Source of the DNA: Clostridiales bacterium
Lineage (GTDB): Bacteria; Bacillota; Clostridia; Lachnospirales; Lachnospiraceae
Direction of reading: 5' to 3'
Assembly: GCA_019416265.1 (NCBI GenBank)
Contig: DXXQ01000052.1
Location: 1 to 39,780 of the forward strand
DNA: 39,780 nt
Part shown: positions 17,668 through 26,380 of the stretch, piece by piece
Layout of the letters: each line of letters starts with the position of its first letter
Numbering within the stretch: the first letter of the stretch is position 1
Made by a program: the position numbers and the translations under genes
Notes under the pieces: model-generated
Database searches by the model: none
Seen by the model: the letters and a program-made list of their open reading frames with translations, nothing else
What the model was told of the DNA's origin: nothing

Positions 17668-18679
17668 ATGCCAGCCCGCAGCCGTGTCCTCCTGAAGGAT
17701 ATATGCGGCACTGGTGCCTTACCCCCTTATCCTTCAGCGCTTCAGCCATATGTCTTGCATTGGAAGGCGGCACGCAGTCGTCATCTTCACATGCCCATAC
17801 AAAAGTCGGAGGATAGTCTTTTTTTACCAGATTTTCTACAGAGAGGGGCTCCCGAAGCTCCTCTTTTCCGCCTGTAAGGTTCTGGAAGCTGCCTTCGTGC
17901 TGTTCCTTTGTAAAGCTGATAACAGGATAACTTAAAACCAGCTTGTCAGGGCGGGCAGAAAACTCCCGGTAACGGACAGCTGTTTCCACTGAGACTTCCG
18001 CCATTTCTCTATATACTGTCTCTGCCGCTTCTTCATACAGAGCAGCCTCCGAGGCACAGAGATGACCTCCCGCAGATGCACCTATAAGTGTGATGTCACA
18101 GGGATTTACCCCATATTCCTGTGCATGTGCCCTGACATACTGTATGGCAAGAGCCAGATCTGCCTGAGGAGCCGGATAGCGGCAAGGGGAAACCCTGTAT
18201 TTCAGAATAAAGGCGCGATACCCCTTTGCTTCCATCAGATGGAGTACCGGAGTTCCCTCTCCGCTGAAGCATACCGCTTCATAGCCACCTCCCGGGCAGA
18301 TAATCACTGCCGGTCTGCGTTTTGGTTCTTTTTCTTCAGGAACAGAAGTGAGCAGAAAAACGCTGTCCTTTCCGCCCTTTCTCTCCTTCTCCAGATTCCA
18401 TTCACTTTCCTTTGGATCCCACAGAGAGATACATCTGCGCGTTTTATTTTCTGTAATATCCAGGATCAGATTTACCGTATTCATAAGCTGATCTGAAATC
18501 ACGGTAAACGGCTCTCCCCAGGGTGTTTTGCCGTGCCACTCAGAAAGGGCGATCGGCTGATCTGCAAGTTCCTTAGGAAACATTTCCAGAAGGAATTCCG
18601 AATAAAAAATCTTTAAGTATTCTTCCATATGAGGATATGCAAGAATATCGTTCATAGAGTGATATTTCGTAAATCTCAT
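17585..18679 (-). CDS. Alpha/beta-hydrolase esterase, probable acetyl-oligosaccharide esterase
   Basis: Serine esterase of 364 aa without signal peptide. The core has the oxyanion-hole strand VIICPGGGY (about 125-133), nucleophile elbow GASAGG (Ser202), an acid residue in CEDDDCVPPSN (Asp300 or Asp301) and the final base GGHG (His332). This arrangement is that of the BD-FAE/Axe-like and Aes-like hydrolases that remove acetyl or related groups from sugars. The N-terminal 100 residues are an extension of unclear role. RBS AAGGAG precedes the ATG, and the gene starts 11 nt after the GH29 stop. Its 3' end overlaps the response-regulator gene by 83 nt tail to tail. In this operon the plausible job is removal of O-acetyl groups from imported galactosylated or fucosylated oligosaccharides; the acyl specificity is unproven. 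Confidence 0.85.
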   Translation of the reverse strand: MRFTKYHSMNDILAYPHMEEYLKIFYSEFLLEMFPKELADQPIALSEWHGKTPWGEPFTVISDQLMNTVNLILDITENKTRRCISLWDPKESEWNLEKERKGGKDSVFLLTSVPEEKEPKRRPAVIICPGGGYEAVCFSGEGTPVLHLMEAKGYRAFILKYRVSPCRYPAPQADLALAIQYVRAHAQEYGVNPCDITLIGASAGGHLCASEAALYEEAAETVYREMAEVSVETAVRYREFSARPDKLVLSYPVISFTKEQHEGSFQNLTGGKEELREPLSVENLVKKDYPPTFVWACEDDDCVPPSNARHMAEALKDKGVRHQCRIYPSGGHGCGLAFTKSAADWSRQMLEFCGTPQGWFPQIS

Positions 18680-18690
18680 ACAGCGTCTCC

Positions 18691-20178
18691 TTATTTTGTC
18701 CGAATTTTAATTGTTACAGGCATATTAGTATCAATGGCTCCTGCCCGAATATGCATTCCCTCATCGTCTATATTCCAGGTCACCGGTACATCATATCCCA
18801 GAATACTGACCTCCTGGATCAATCCGTGGAAAAGAGGTGCATACTTTTCTTTCGGAAGTCCCAGAGACTTGATCGTCACGTTTCCATCTTCAGGAAATCT
18901 CATAGCAAAAGCATAAATACTGCTGCCTCTGGAAACAAATCGGAAATCTTCCTCTGTGTACGGCGGCTCCTCATTATCGGAAAAATGTCCTTCCGCCACA
19001 TTAACGCTTCCTTCTCCGCAAATCTTCCATGGCTTGCTGCCATAGACCGCCTCTTTGTTTTTCTTCATCCATTCTCCGATTTCCAGAAGGATTTCTCTGT
19101 CCCTGTCAGGAATACTTCCATCCCCTTTCGGGCCTACATTCAATAAAAGGTTTCCGTTTTTGCTCACTGCCTCTATCAGAGTACAGATAATCTGTCGGGC
19201 ATTTTTGTAATCCAGAGTGTCCGTATAGCACCAGGAATTTTTGGCAATGGCAGTATCTGTCTGCCATACATAAGGCTTTGCCTGGGCAAGAGCACCTCTC
19301 TCTACCTCCACAATCCCGCTTCCAAAGGCCATAGCGTCAAATTTATAGCAGATCATTACTTTTTTGCCCCACTGTACTCCTCTGTTATAGTAATATGCCG
19401 TCATTTTTTTCAGCACCTCCTTAAAGGCATCATGCTGAATCCACCAATCGAAATAGAGAAGCGACGGCTGATATTTGTCAATGATCTCGCAGGTTCTTAA
19501 CAGCCAGTCATTCAAATATTCCTGTGTGGGATAAGGCCTGCTCTGCAAATCGTGTTCATTGGAAGGCTCCGGCATTGCAGGCCAGTAGAAATCCCCCCTC
19601 TTCATAGGATCCTTAATGTCACTGTCAAATTCTTTTCCATGGCTCATAAAGAACCAGTGCTCTGCCCTGTGCGAAGAAGTACAAAACGTCATTCCTTCCT
19701 CCTCGATCGCTTCCTTTAATTCTCCCAGAAGATCTCTGTGCGGTCCCATATCAAAGGCATTGTATTTCGAAATCTCACTTTTATACATCTGGAACCCGTC
19801 ATGATGCTCTGCCACAGGAAATACATATCCGGCTCCTGCTTCTTTAAATATGGCCGCCCACTCTTTTGGGTCAAATTTCTCTGCCTGAAAAAGGGGAATA
19901 AAATCTTTATATCCGAATTTTTTATGTTCTCCAAAGGTTTTTCTGTGATATTCCCATTCTTCCTTTTCTTTGATATACATATTCCTGGAATACCATTCGT
20001 TCGCATGGGCTGCAAGACTGTAAAGGCCCCAGTGGATAAAAATCCCGAATTTCGCCTTCGGAAACCATTCCGGTACCTCCGCCTCAAAAAGAGAATCCCA
20101 GTCTGCATGGTATGGCCCCTGCTCTGCTACTCTGTCAATTTCTTCCAGATACTTCTTTTCCTGCTGTTCTGTCAACAT
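18691..20178 (-). CDS. GH29 alpha-L-fucosidase, complete
   Basis: Alpha-L-fucosidase of 495 aa, full length for the family and without signal peptide. Hallmarks are KFGIFIHWGLYS (43-54), EHHDGFQMY (124-132), the nucleophile strand SLLYFDWWIQ (Asp244) and LLLNVGPKGDGSIP in the barrel's last strands. A C-terminal beta-sandwich spans about 390-495. The ATG at 20178 follows AGGAGG and overlaps the GH42 stop by seven bases, so the two enzymes are coupled. Pairing with a beta-galactosidase and an esterase fits removal of fucose before galactose. Compared with the fucosidase at 1-676, the N-terminus is about 30 residues longer and the active-site strand differs (YFDWW versus WFDFS), which suggests different specificities. 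Confidence 0.93.
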   Translation of the reverse strand: MLTEQQEKKYLEEIDRVAEQGPYHADWDSLFEAEVPEWFPKAKFGIFIHWGLYSLAAHANEWYSRNMYIKEKEEWEYHRKTFGEHKKFGYKDFIPLFQAEKFDPKEWAAIFKEAGAGYVFPVAEHHDGFQMYKSEISKYNAFDMGPHRDLLGELKEAIEEEGMTFCTSSHRAEHWFFMSHGKEFDSDIKDPMKRGDFYWPAMPEPSNEHDLQSRPYPTQEYLNDWLLRTCEIIDKYQPSLLYFDWWIQHDAFKEVLKKMTAYYYNRGVQWGKKVMICYKFDAMAFGSGIVEVERGALAQAKPYVWQTDTAIAKNSWCYTDTLDYKNARQIICTLIEAVSKNGNLLLNVGPKGDGSIPDRDREILLEIGEWMKKNKEAVYGSKPWKICGEGSVNVAEGHFSDNEEPPYTEEDFRFVSRGSSIYAFAMRFPEDGNVTIKSLGLPKEKYAPLFHGLIQEVSILGYDVPVTWNIDDEGMHIRAGAIDTNMPVTIKIRTK

Positions 20179-22202
20179 ATCTCTTTCCTCCTGCTGTAAA
20201 AAATAGCAACATCCTTCGGCGGCAGGGTTATTTCTTCTCCCGCTTTTTTCTCATTTCCTGTAAGAAGCTCTGTTCCGCTTTCCTTCACAATTATGGTGCG
20301 TGTCTCTGTACCGTGGTTCAAAAAGAACAGAAAGCTTCCGTTTTCGTTGCAGCGCTGTGTCACTTCCAGGTCTTCCCTGGGTTCTGCCAATGGTTCCAGA
20401 TTGCATCGGGCGCAGAGTTCCTCTGCAAACCGTCTGTAAAATGCTTCGTTGGAACGAGTCGCCACATACCATGCCTTCCCCTTTCCAAAACTATTCTCTG
20501 TCAATACCGGAGATCCTGCATAGAAATCCTCCTGATATACGCTTCTGACCTCCGCTCCTTCCGGATGGCTGATGTCACAGAGAAGCTTCGCCGGATATTT
20601 TTCTCCCTGATACAGGAAATGATTTTCCGCACCATGAGGAAGGGCGTCAGATTCTTCCACCCAGATTCCCAGAATATCGCGGAGTTTTCCAGGATATCCT
20701 CCTGTGATAACAAGATCATTTTCATCTACGATTCCGCTGAAAAATGTTGTCACAAAAGTTCCTCCCTCTTTTACAAAGGCTCTTATTTTCTCGTCATGTC
20801 CTTTTTTCGTCATATAGAGAACAGGAGCGATCACAAGCTTATACGGTTCCAGGTCATCCTCCGGTCCTATAATATCCACAGGAATGTTCAGGGAATGGAG
20901 GGCCTGATAATAGTGAAAGACCTCATCTTTGTATTTCAGCTCACAGCTCGGGCCTGCCGAAAGCTCGATTCCCCACCAGTTTTCCCAGTCAAAACAGATA
21001 GCCGCTTTTGCATTGCATTTTGCACCGAGAGTCAGGCCTCCAATTTTCTCCAGTTCTTCCCCCAGCCGGGTCACTTCCCGAAAAACCCTGGTGTTTTCAT
21101 TCCCCACATGATCGATCACTGCACCATGAAGCTTTTCACAGGCTCCGATGGATCTTCGCATCTGGAAAAACATCACCGCATCTGCCCCGTGAGCAATTGC
21201 CTGATAGCTCCACAGCCGCATAATGCCCGGGCGCTTCAGCGCATTATAGGAAAGCCAGTTGGTCACACTGGGGGTCTGTTCCATGAGTACAAAGGGCTCT
21301 CCCCCTTTGATCCCCCGCATCAGGTCATGGCTCATGGCAATCTGGGCCGGCTTATCCTCGTTTGCAGGATAATTATCCCAGGAAACAAAGTCCATTTCCC
21401 CGGCCCATTTTTTATAATCCAGCGTTTTATAGAATCCCATCAGGTTTGTCGTCACAGGGATATCCGGAGTAATCTTTTTAATGGCATCATACTCCCTTTT
21501 ATAACAGTTTTGAAGGCTTTCTGAATTAAATCTTCGATAATCAATGGAAATTCCCTGGAACTGAGTTCGTTCATATTCAAAATGCTCACTTAAAAGATTC
21601 GGAAGTACGATTTCATCCCAGTCGTAGAAGGTATGTCCCCAGAACGAAGTATTCCAGGCCCTGTTCAATTCTTCAATGGTTTTATATCTGTCCTTCAGCC
21701 ACACCCGGAAAGCTTTTTCACAGTTTTCACAGTAACATTCTCCGCCGAACTCATTGGAAATATGCCATGCTACAATGTTGTCGTAATCTTTGTAGCGCTC
21801 TGCAATTTTTTCTGCCAGACGAACCGAATATTTCCGGTAGGTCGGACTATTCGGGCAGGAATTATGGCGTCCTCCGAATTTTCGTTTTCTTCCGTCAAAT
21901 TCCACCCGGAGGATATCCGGATATTTCTTTGCCATCCATGCAGGATGGGCTCCTGTTGAAGTTGCAAGGCAGACCTGTAAACCATTTTCTTTCACAAGCT
22001 CCATAATTTTATCCAGCTTCTCGAAATGATACTCATTCTCAGACGGCTGCAGCGATGCCCAGCTGAATACGTTTAATGTAACAATGTCAATGTGCGCTTT
22101 TTTCAAAAGGCGCATATCCTCCGCCCAGATTTCCTCCGGCCACTGTTCCGGATTATAGTCGCCGCCATATACCATTTTTTTTACTTTACTGCTGTATGTC
22201 AT
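20172..22202 (-). CDS. GH42 beta-galactosidase
   Basis: Retaining beta-galactosidase of 676 aa, cytoplasmic. The barrel starts with KMVYGGDYNPEQWP and holds acid/base Glu151 (AWHISNEFGG) and nucleophile Glu308 (FVLMEQTPS). Cys116, Cys156, Cys158 and Cys161 match the zinc cluster (C, CxCxxC) seen in structurally characterised GH42 enzymes. A trimerisation domain (about 400-600) and a small C-terminal beta domain follow. The ATG at 22202 has GGAGG seven bases upstream and is preferred over an in-frame ATG at 22217. It is the first gene after the attenuating terminator of the transporter operon. It would release galactose from oligosaccharides once fucose is gone. Confidence 0.94.
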   Translation of the reverse strand: MTYSSKVKKMVYGGDYNPEQWPEEIWAEDMRLLKKAHIDIVTLNVFSWASLQPSENEYHFEKLDKIMELVKENGLQVCLATSTGAHPAWMAKKYPDILRVEFDGRKRKFGGRHNSCPNSPTYRKYSVRLAEKIAERYKDYDNIVAWHISNEFGGECYCENCEKAFRVWLKDRYKTIEELNRAWNTSFWGHTFYDWDEIVLPNLLSEHFEYERTQFQGISIDYRRFNSESLQNCYKREYDAIKKITPDIPVTTNLMGFYKTLDYKKWAGEMDFVSWDNYPANEDKPAQIAMSHDLMRGIKGGEPFVLMEQTPSVTNWLSYNALKRPGIMRLWSYQAIAHGADAVMFFQMRRSIGACEKLHGAVIDHVGNENTRVFREVTRLGEELEKIGGLTLGAKCNAKAAICFDWENWWGIELSAGPSCELKYKDEVFHYYQALHSLNIPVDIIGPEDDLEPYKLVIAPVLYMTKKGHDEKIRAFVKEGGTFVTTFFSGIVDENDLVITGGYPGKLRDILGIWVEESDALPHGAENHFLYQGEKYPAKLLCDISHPEGAEVRSVYQEDFYAGSPVLTENSFGKGKAWYVATRSNEAFYRRFAEELCARCNLEPLAEPREDLEVTQRCNENGSFLFFLNHGTETRTIIVKESGTELLTGNEKKAGEEITLPPKDVAIFYSRRKEIC

Positions 22203-22238
22203 ATTGTTCCTCCACAAAATATGTCCCTGTAAGTAAAC

Positions 22239-22252
22239 TGATCTGCATCAGA
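22239..22252. promoter_or_regulatory. Small palindrome before the GH42 gene
   Basis: CTGAT and ATCAG arms flank four bases, midway between the terminator and the GH42 ribosome binding site. I see no consensus sigma-A promoter here, so GH42-GH29-esterase expression may depend on read-through or an activator. The palindrome could be an operator but is short. Confidence 0.25.
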
Positions 22253-22263
22253 TAATGATAGAA

Positions 22264-22290
22264 AAGACCCGGAAGCTGACTCCGGGTCTT
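22264..22290 (-). terminator. Attenuating terminator after the transporter genes
   Basis: A perfect 10-bp stem (AAGACCCGGA and TCCGGGTCTT) with a seven-base loop lies nine bases past the binding-protein stop, followed on the minus strand by TTCTAT, a weak T-tract. The tail suggests partial rather than complete termination before the GH42 gene. Confidence 0.75.
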
Positions 22291-22298
22291 CTATGCAG

Positions 22299-24194
22299 TT
22301 ATTCTGCTGTTGTTGTATCAGTTGTTTCTTCTGTTTCCTCTACCGGCTCTTCATCTGCAGCTCCCTCTGTTGCATCAGTCTCAGAATCTGTATCTGCCTC
22401 TGTGTCAGGATAGTTCTTCGCTGACTCAAGACCTGCTGCTTTCTGGTCTTTCGCATTCTGCATATCCACTGCCAGAACATCTTCATATCCAAGTCCTACT
22501 GCTGTTTCCTGCATATCTTTGAGTATGCTGTTAAACTCATCCTCATCTGCAGCAAAGATCATTTTCCATGTGTTATCAACAACAGTTGCTTTACACTGGC
22601 TTCTGATAGTTGTAATATTGGAATCTTCTGTTGGCGCTGTGTAGCCGGAACCCGGAGCAACCATGATCATGTCGTTATTCTCAAGGTATTCCATTGTTGT
22701 CTGAGCGCCCATATGTTCACGCCAGTCTTCATCCAGCGGTGTTTTTGTATTTTCGATTGTTGTTTCCCAAAGATTGCAATCATATGGCTCGCCAATAGAT
22801 TCGTCGATGTCCCCAAGGTTGATCGGTTTAAAATTCAGAGCAGAGATACCGTCTTTCCAGTTACCACCGCCGTATTCTTCCGGCACAGGCTCCTCATTGC
22901 TCGGAAGCGCCTTTTTGCCATACTCCGTAATTTCTGCTTTTCCGTCCTCATTGATGTCCCATGTCAGTCCCTTAATACCTGCTGCACCGCTGGACTGTCC
23001 GTTGAGCTCTACGCCCTCCGGAGAATACAGCCAGTCAATAAAGTCTGCCATTCTCTGCGGGTCCTCTGCTGTGCTTCCCACTGCGATAACTCCCTGAGAG
23101 TTTCCTTCCGGGCAGTTTCCATAAGAAAAAATCTGCATATCTTCAACAGGAGCGAACATATATCCTTTACCTTCTGCTTTTCTCTCTGTTGTGTTATACA
23201 TACTCTGTGCTAACCACGGCCATGGTCCGTACAAAATCTTTCCATTTGCATATTTTGAGGAGAGTGTATCGTAGTTCTGTGAAGTGGAATCCGGATCGAC
23301 CAGACCTCTCTGGTTTGCCTCGTACAGGAATTTCACAACCTGAACATAAATAGAATCGCTGTCGATGATGCTCTGGTAATCAGATGCGTCAGCCTTTGCC
23401 AGCACAAATCCGATCTCATCATATCCGTACATACATGCAAACTGTTTTGCATTGTTCATCATGCTTGCGTCCCAGTCTTTAAAGAAAGAAAAAGCATAAA
23501 TATCGTCTGTACCTTCTATTTCGCGGGCTTTTGCCTGCATCTGCTCCATAACATCCAGGAAATCATCCATATTTTTCATTTCCGGATAACCAAGCTCTGC
23601 GTAGTAATCCCAGCGGATATATGGTCCGAAAGTCGGTTCAAGGCCTTCGCTTGCTCCTGTTGCAGGCTCGGAGGATACAGAGTTTGGGAATACATACATC
23701 CCCTCTTTGTCTGTCAGCATTGCATTTGTTTTTTCAATGGCAACACCGTAGTTCTCAACGATGTCCTTTCCTTCCATCAGCTCTGTACAGTCCATGATCA
23801 GTTCAGAATCTACAAGATCGCCTACTTTTCCATTACTTGTGTTGACCAGAACCAGATCTCCAAGCTCTCCTGCTGCGGAACGGGTCTGGTAAAGAGTCTG
23901 TCCGCCGCCTGCTACGTTGGGAGCGATAATATTAAGTTCCATATTGAATCTGTCTTTCACAACCTTTGCGAACCATCCGCTCTGAATTCCCTGGTAATTG
24001 GCAAACTCATCATAAACATCTACGGTAAGGAATTCATCGTAGCCGCTCTCATTTTCAGCGGTTTCCGTACCTTCTGTACTCTCTGCTTTTGTTTCTGTCT
24101 TTTCAGTCTTTTTTTCTTCACTGCTTCCGCAGCCGGTCAGCATAGAAGCTGCCATTGCTGTGCATAATAAAATGCTCACTGCTTTCTTACTCAT
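22299..24194 (-). CDS. Large lipoprotein sugar-binding protein, LplA-type
   Basis: Solute-binding lipoprotein of 631 aa, the long type that partners LplB/YtcP permeases and takes oligosaccharides. The signal peptide ends in SMLTGCGSS, a clear lipobox, followed by an acidic and Lys-rich linker (EEKKTEKTETKAESTEGTE). The mature domain includes SNGKVGDLVD and a central FGPYIRWDYYAELGYPEMKN segment. The last 36 or so residues are an extreme Asp/Glu/Thr tail ending ETTDTTTAE. The ATG at 24194 is used because AAGGAG lies just upstream and it starts the signal peptide; an in-frame ATG at 24227 would put a charged stretch in front. It follows the permeases in the same operon and ends at a terminator. 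Confidence 0.92.
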   Translation of the reverse strand: MSKKAVSILLCTAMAASMLTGCGSSEEKKTEKTETKAESTEGTETAENESGYDEFLTVDVYDEFANYQGIQSGWFAKVVKDRFNMELNIIAPNVAGGGQTLYQTRSAAGELGDLVLVNTSNGKVGDLVDSELIMDCTELMEGKDIVENYGVAIEKTNAMLTDKEGMYVFPNSVSSEPATGASEGLEPTFGPYIRWDYYAELGYPEMKNMDDFLDVMEQMQAKAREIEGTDDIYAFSFFKDWDASMMNNAKQFACMYGYDEIGFVLAKADASDYQSIIDSDSIYVQVVKFLYEANQRGLVDPDSTSQNYDTLSSKYANGKILYGPWPWLAQSMYNTTERKAEGKGYMFAPVEDMQIFSYGNCPEGNSQGVIAVGSTAEDPQRMADFIDWLYSPEGVELNGQSSGAAGIKGLTWDINEDGKAEITEYGKKALPSNEEPVPEEYGGGNWKDGISALNFKPINLGDIDESIGEPYDCNLWETTIENTKTPLDEDWREHMGAQTTMEYLENNDMIMVAPGSGYTAPTEDSNITTIRSQCKATVVDNTWKMIFAADEDEFNSILKDMQETAVGLGYEDVLAVDMQNAKDQKAAGLESAKNYPDTEADTDSETDATEGAADEEPVEETEETTDTTTAE

Positions 24195-24239
24195 AATTTT
24201 TCTCCTTTTATTTTTTATGTAATACACTTTTCCTGTTTA

Positions 24240-25145
24240 TCAACCCTTTACAGATCCGATCATAATACCTTTTACAAAGAATCTCTGGAACATCGGATAA
24301 ATGCACAGAATCGGAAGTACAACGATTACGGAAACAGTCATACGAATGGAAGTTCCCGTCTGCTGCGTTGCAAGTACGGCTCCGCTTAAAGCGGCAGTTC
24401 CGCTGTTCTTAACCATTGCGGCAAGGGAGCTTGCCTGATTGATATAAGTATACAACAGATACTGTAAAGAGTACAATTTCTGATCTGTAATATAAATCAG
24501 CGTATCCTGATAATTGTTCCACTGGTTAACAGCGGAAAAAATTGCAACTGTTGCAAGAATCGGCGTGCAGGTCGGAAGGATAATTTTATAAAAAATCTTA
24601 AAGATTCCTGCTCCGTCAATCTCTGCTGCTTCCTGTAAAGCTCTGGGAAGAGATTCCACATACGTTTTTACAAGAATAATATTGAAAGGCTGTACAATTG
24701 CCGGAATTACATATACCCAGAAGGTATTTGTCAGATGCAGGTTTTTCATTGTGATGAACATTGGAATCAAACCCGCATTAAAATACATTGTGATTACCAC
24801 AATACGATACCAGAGTTTTCTCTTCCACATTTTCTCCTGTGTGAACATAAATCCCAGAAATGCAGAAGCAAGCACTGTACCGACTGTTCCAAGAACTGTT
24901 TTTGCAACAGATACCAGTGCAGCTGTTCCAAGTCCCTTAATTTCCATCAGCGCCGCATAATTGCTGAAATGAATGCCCTTCGGCACAAAATTGACAGCGC
25001 CTGCAGCACTTAGGTCATTTGCACTGATCGTATTAATTACCATATAATAGAAAGGATAAATGCAGATCAGCGTAAAAATTCCGAACAAGGTATAGTTTAT
25101 TACATTAAAGATCCGGTCTCCTTTAGATACCTTTTTCCGTTTCAT
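24240..25145 (-). CDS. Sugar ABC transporter permease, YtcP-type
   Basis: Inner-membrane permease of 301 aa with about six membrane segments and an EAA loop (LQEAAEIDGAGIFKIFYKII). The C-terminus (FVKGIMIGSVKG) is the YtcP/AraQ ending. Two adjacent ATGs exist; the one at 25145 is better spaced from AAAGGGG than that at 25148, so I use it. Together with the LplB-type permease it forms the channel for the long binding protein encoded next. No ATPase gene is nearby. Confidence 0.93.
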   Translation of the reverse strand: MKRKKVSKGDRIFNVINYTLFGIFTLICIYPFYYMVINTISANDLSAAGAVNFVPKGIHFSNYAALMEIKGLGTAALVSVAKTVLGTVGTVLASAFLGFMFTQEKMWKRKLWYRIVVITMYFNAGLIPMFITMKNLHLTNTFWVYVIPAIVQPFNIILVKTYVESLPRALQEAAEIDGAGIFKIFYKIILPTCTPILATVAIFSAVNQWNNYQDTLIYITDQKLYSLQYLLYTYINQASSLAAMVKNSGTAALSGAVLATQQTGTSIRMTVSVIVVLPILCIYPMFQRFFVKGIMIGSVKG

Positions 25146-25160
25146 CATTTTCCCCTTTCT

Positions 25161-26108
25161 TTAAATAATGGATTCTCCACGTGTCTTTTTGGATACCAGG
25201 TTAACGATCGTAAGCAAAGCCACGCTGACAATACTCTTCATCATACTGATCGCTGTCGCCAGCGAGTAACTGCTTCCGGTCATACCTATATTGTAAACGT
25301 AAAGATCCAGCACCTGAATATGTTCTTTATTAAATGAGTTCTGGAATACGAAATACTGATCCATTCCATTGTTCAGGAAGTTTGAAATCGCAAGCATCAG
25401 CATAATAAAGAAGGTCGGCATCAGTGCGGGTAACGTAATGTTTTTTATAAGCTGAAAACGGTTTGCACCGTCAATGCTCGCAGCTTCATAAAGCTCCTGG
25501 TCAATACTTGCAATGGACGCCAGATACATAATTGCTCCCCATCCAAGACCTTTCCAGGTATTCCATAACAGCATCCACAGATAAGTATGAGAATCGCTGT
25601 CCAGAAACTTCAGAGGCTCAGTGATAACTCCCAGATTCTGAAGGAAAGTGTTCACCATACCTGTAGAAGAAAATAAACTGAAAGCTACGGAATATACCAG
25701 TACCCAACTGATGAAGTTCGGCAGTGTGGTAAATGTCTGTACAAAGGTTTTAAACCATTTGCACTTGATCTCATTAAGGAAAATCGCAAATCCAACCGGA
25801 AGGATTGACGTTGCAATTCCCAGTAAACTCATGGCAAAGGTGTTCTTCATAACCTGAATCAGCTGTGTCACCTGAGTTTTGTTTGTAAAAAGCATCTTGA
25901 ACCACTGAAGACCTACAAATTCACAATCGGAAAGAGCTCTTGGCGGTTTGTAGTCAAAAAAGGAATAAATCCATCCATGCAGCGGAAAGTATGAAAAAAG
26001 GAATACCAATACCAGAAACGGTAAAATCCAAAGAAAATACTTAATTCCTCTTTTATCCTTCATCCTTCCAGACGAGACACTTTTTGCGGCAGTTTTATTT
26101 TTTTTCAT
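25161..26108 (-). CDS. Sugar ABC transporter permease, LplB-type
   Basis: Inner-membrane permease of 315 aa, the first gene of the operon. A basic N-terminus (MKKNKTAAKS) precedes the first membrane segment (about 26-46); the EAA loop reads LYEAASIDGANRFQLIKNITL. The start has AGGAGG eight bases upstream. It lies 272 nt from the divergent YesL gene. LplB/YtcP/long-binding-protein sets are usually associated with oligosaccharide uptake and a separate YesL protein, exactly as here. Confidence 0.93.
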   Translation of the reverse strand: MKKNKTAAKSVSSGRMKDKRGIKYFLWILPFLVLVFLFSYFPLHGWIYSFFDYKPPRALSDCEFVGLQWFKMLFTNKTQVTQLIQVMKNTFAMSLLGIATSILPVGFAIFLNEIKCKWFKTFVQTFTTLPNFISWVLVYSVAFSLFSSTGMVNTFLQNLGVITEPLKFLDSDSHTYLWMLLWNTWKGLGWGAIMYLASIASIDQELYEAASIDGANRFQLIKNITLPALMPTFFIMLMLAISNFLNNGMDQYFVFQNSFNKEHIQVLDLYVYNIGMTGSSYSLATAISMMKSIVSVALLTIVNLVSKKTRGESII

Positions 26109-26175
26109 CTCCCTGACCTCCTAATCTTTTTACTGCTCCTGCAGTTCTTCGCACAACTGCGTGATCTCTTGTCTG

Positions 26176-26202
26176 GAAATATCCTATCATTGTACCTGTC
26201 AA
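26176..26202 (-). promoter_or_regulatory. Possible promoter of the LplB-YtcP transporter operon
   Basis: A perfect -35 TTGACA (26197-26202 on the minus strand) is followed by TATTTC (26176-26181) at a short 15-base spacing. The good -35 and poor -10 leave the exact start uncertain. The roughly 65-base leader contains GCAGTT/AACTGC arms (26141-26160), a possible small hairpin. Confidence 0.45.
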
Positions 26203-26281
26203 ATAAATACCCGAAAAATTCATGCTTATTTCATGAGAAAATTAGATTTTTTTTACATTCCGCTGGGAATCTCTATTTTTG

Positions 26282-26337
26282 CCGGTAATTTATTGCGAAA
26301 AATTCCGGTAGTTATTTCTTTTTCTTCTCTATATGAT
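26282..26337 (+). promoter_or_regulatory. Inverted repeat and weak promoter before yesL-GH94
   Basis: An imperfect inverted repeat (CCGG-AATTT and AAATT-CCGG with one bulged base, 26282-26308) sits immediately upstream of a weak -35/-10 pair, TAGTTA (26309-26314) and TATGAT (26332-26337), 17 bases apart. The layout, with a symmetric site abutting a poor -35, fits an activator site. The remaining 26109-26281 portion holds only AT-rich DNA and the divergent promoter. Confidence 0.38.
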
Positions 26338-26380
26338 GGGATTAACCAAAAGAAAGACGTAAAATGATGGAGGGATTTCT

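Noticed and set aside
20112..21524. Open frame of about 470 codons on the plus strand across the GH42/GH29 junction
   Set aside because: It lies antisense to two well-supported enzymes with intact catalytic motifs, its translation is Cys/Phe/His-rich without any recognisable domain, and no ribosome binding site precedes it. It is a by-product of the codon use of the real genes.
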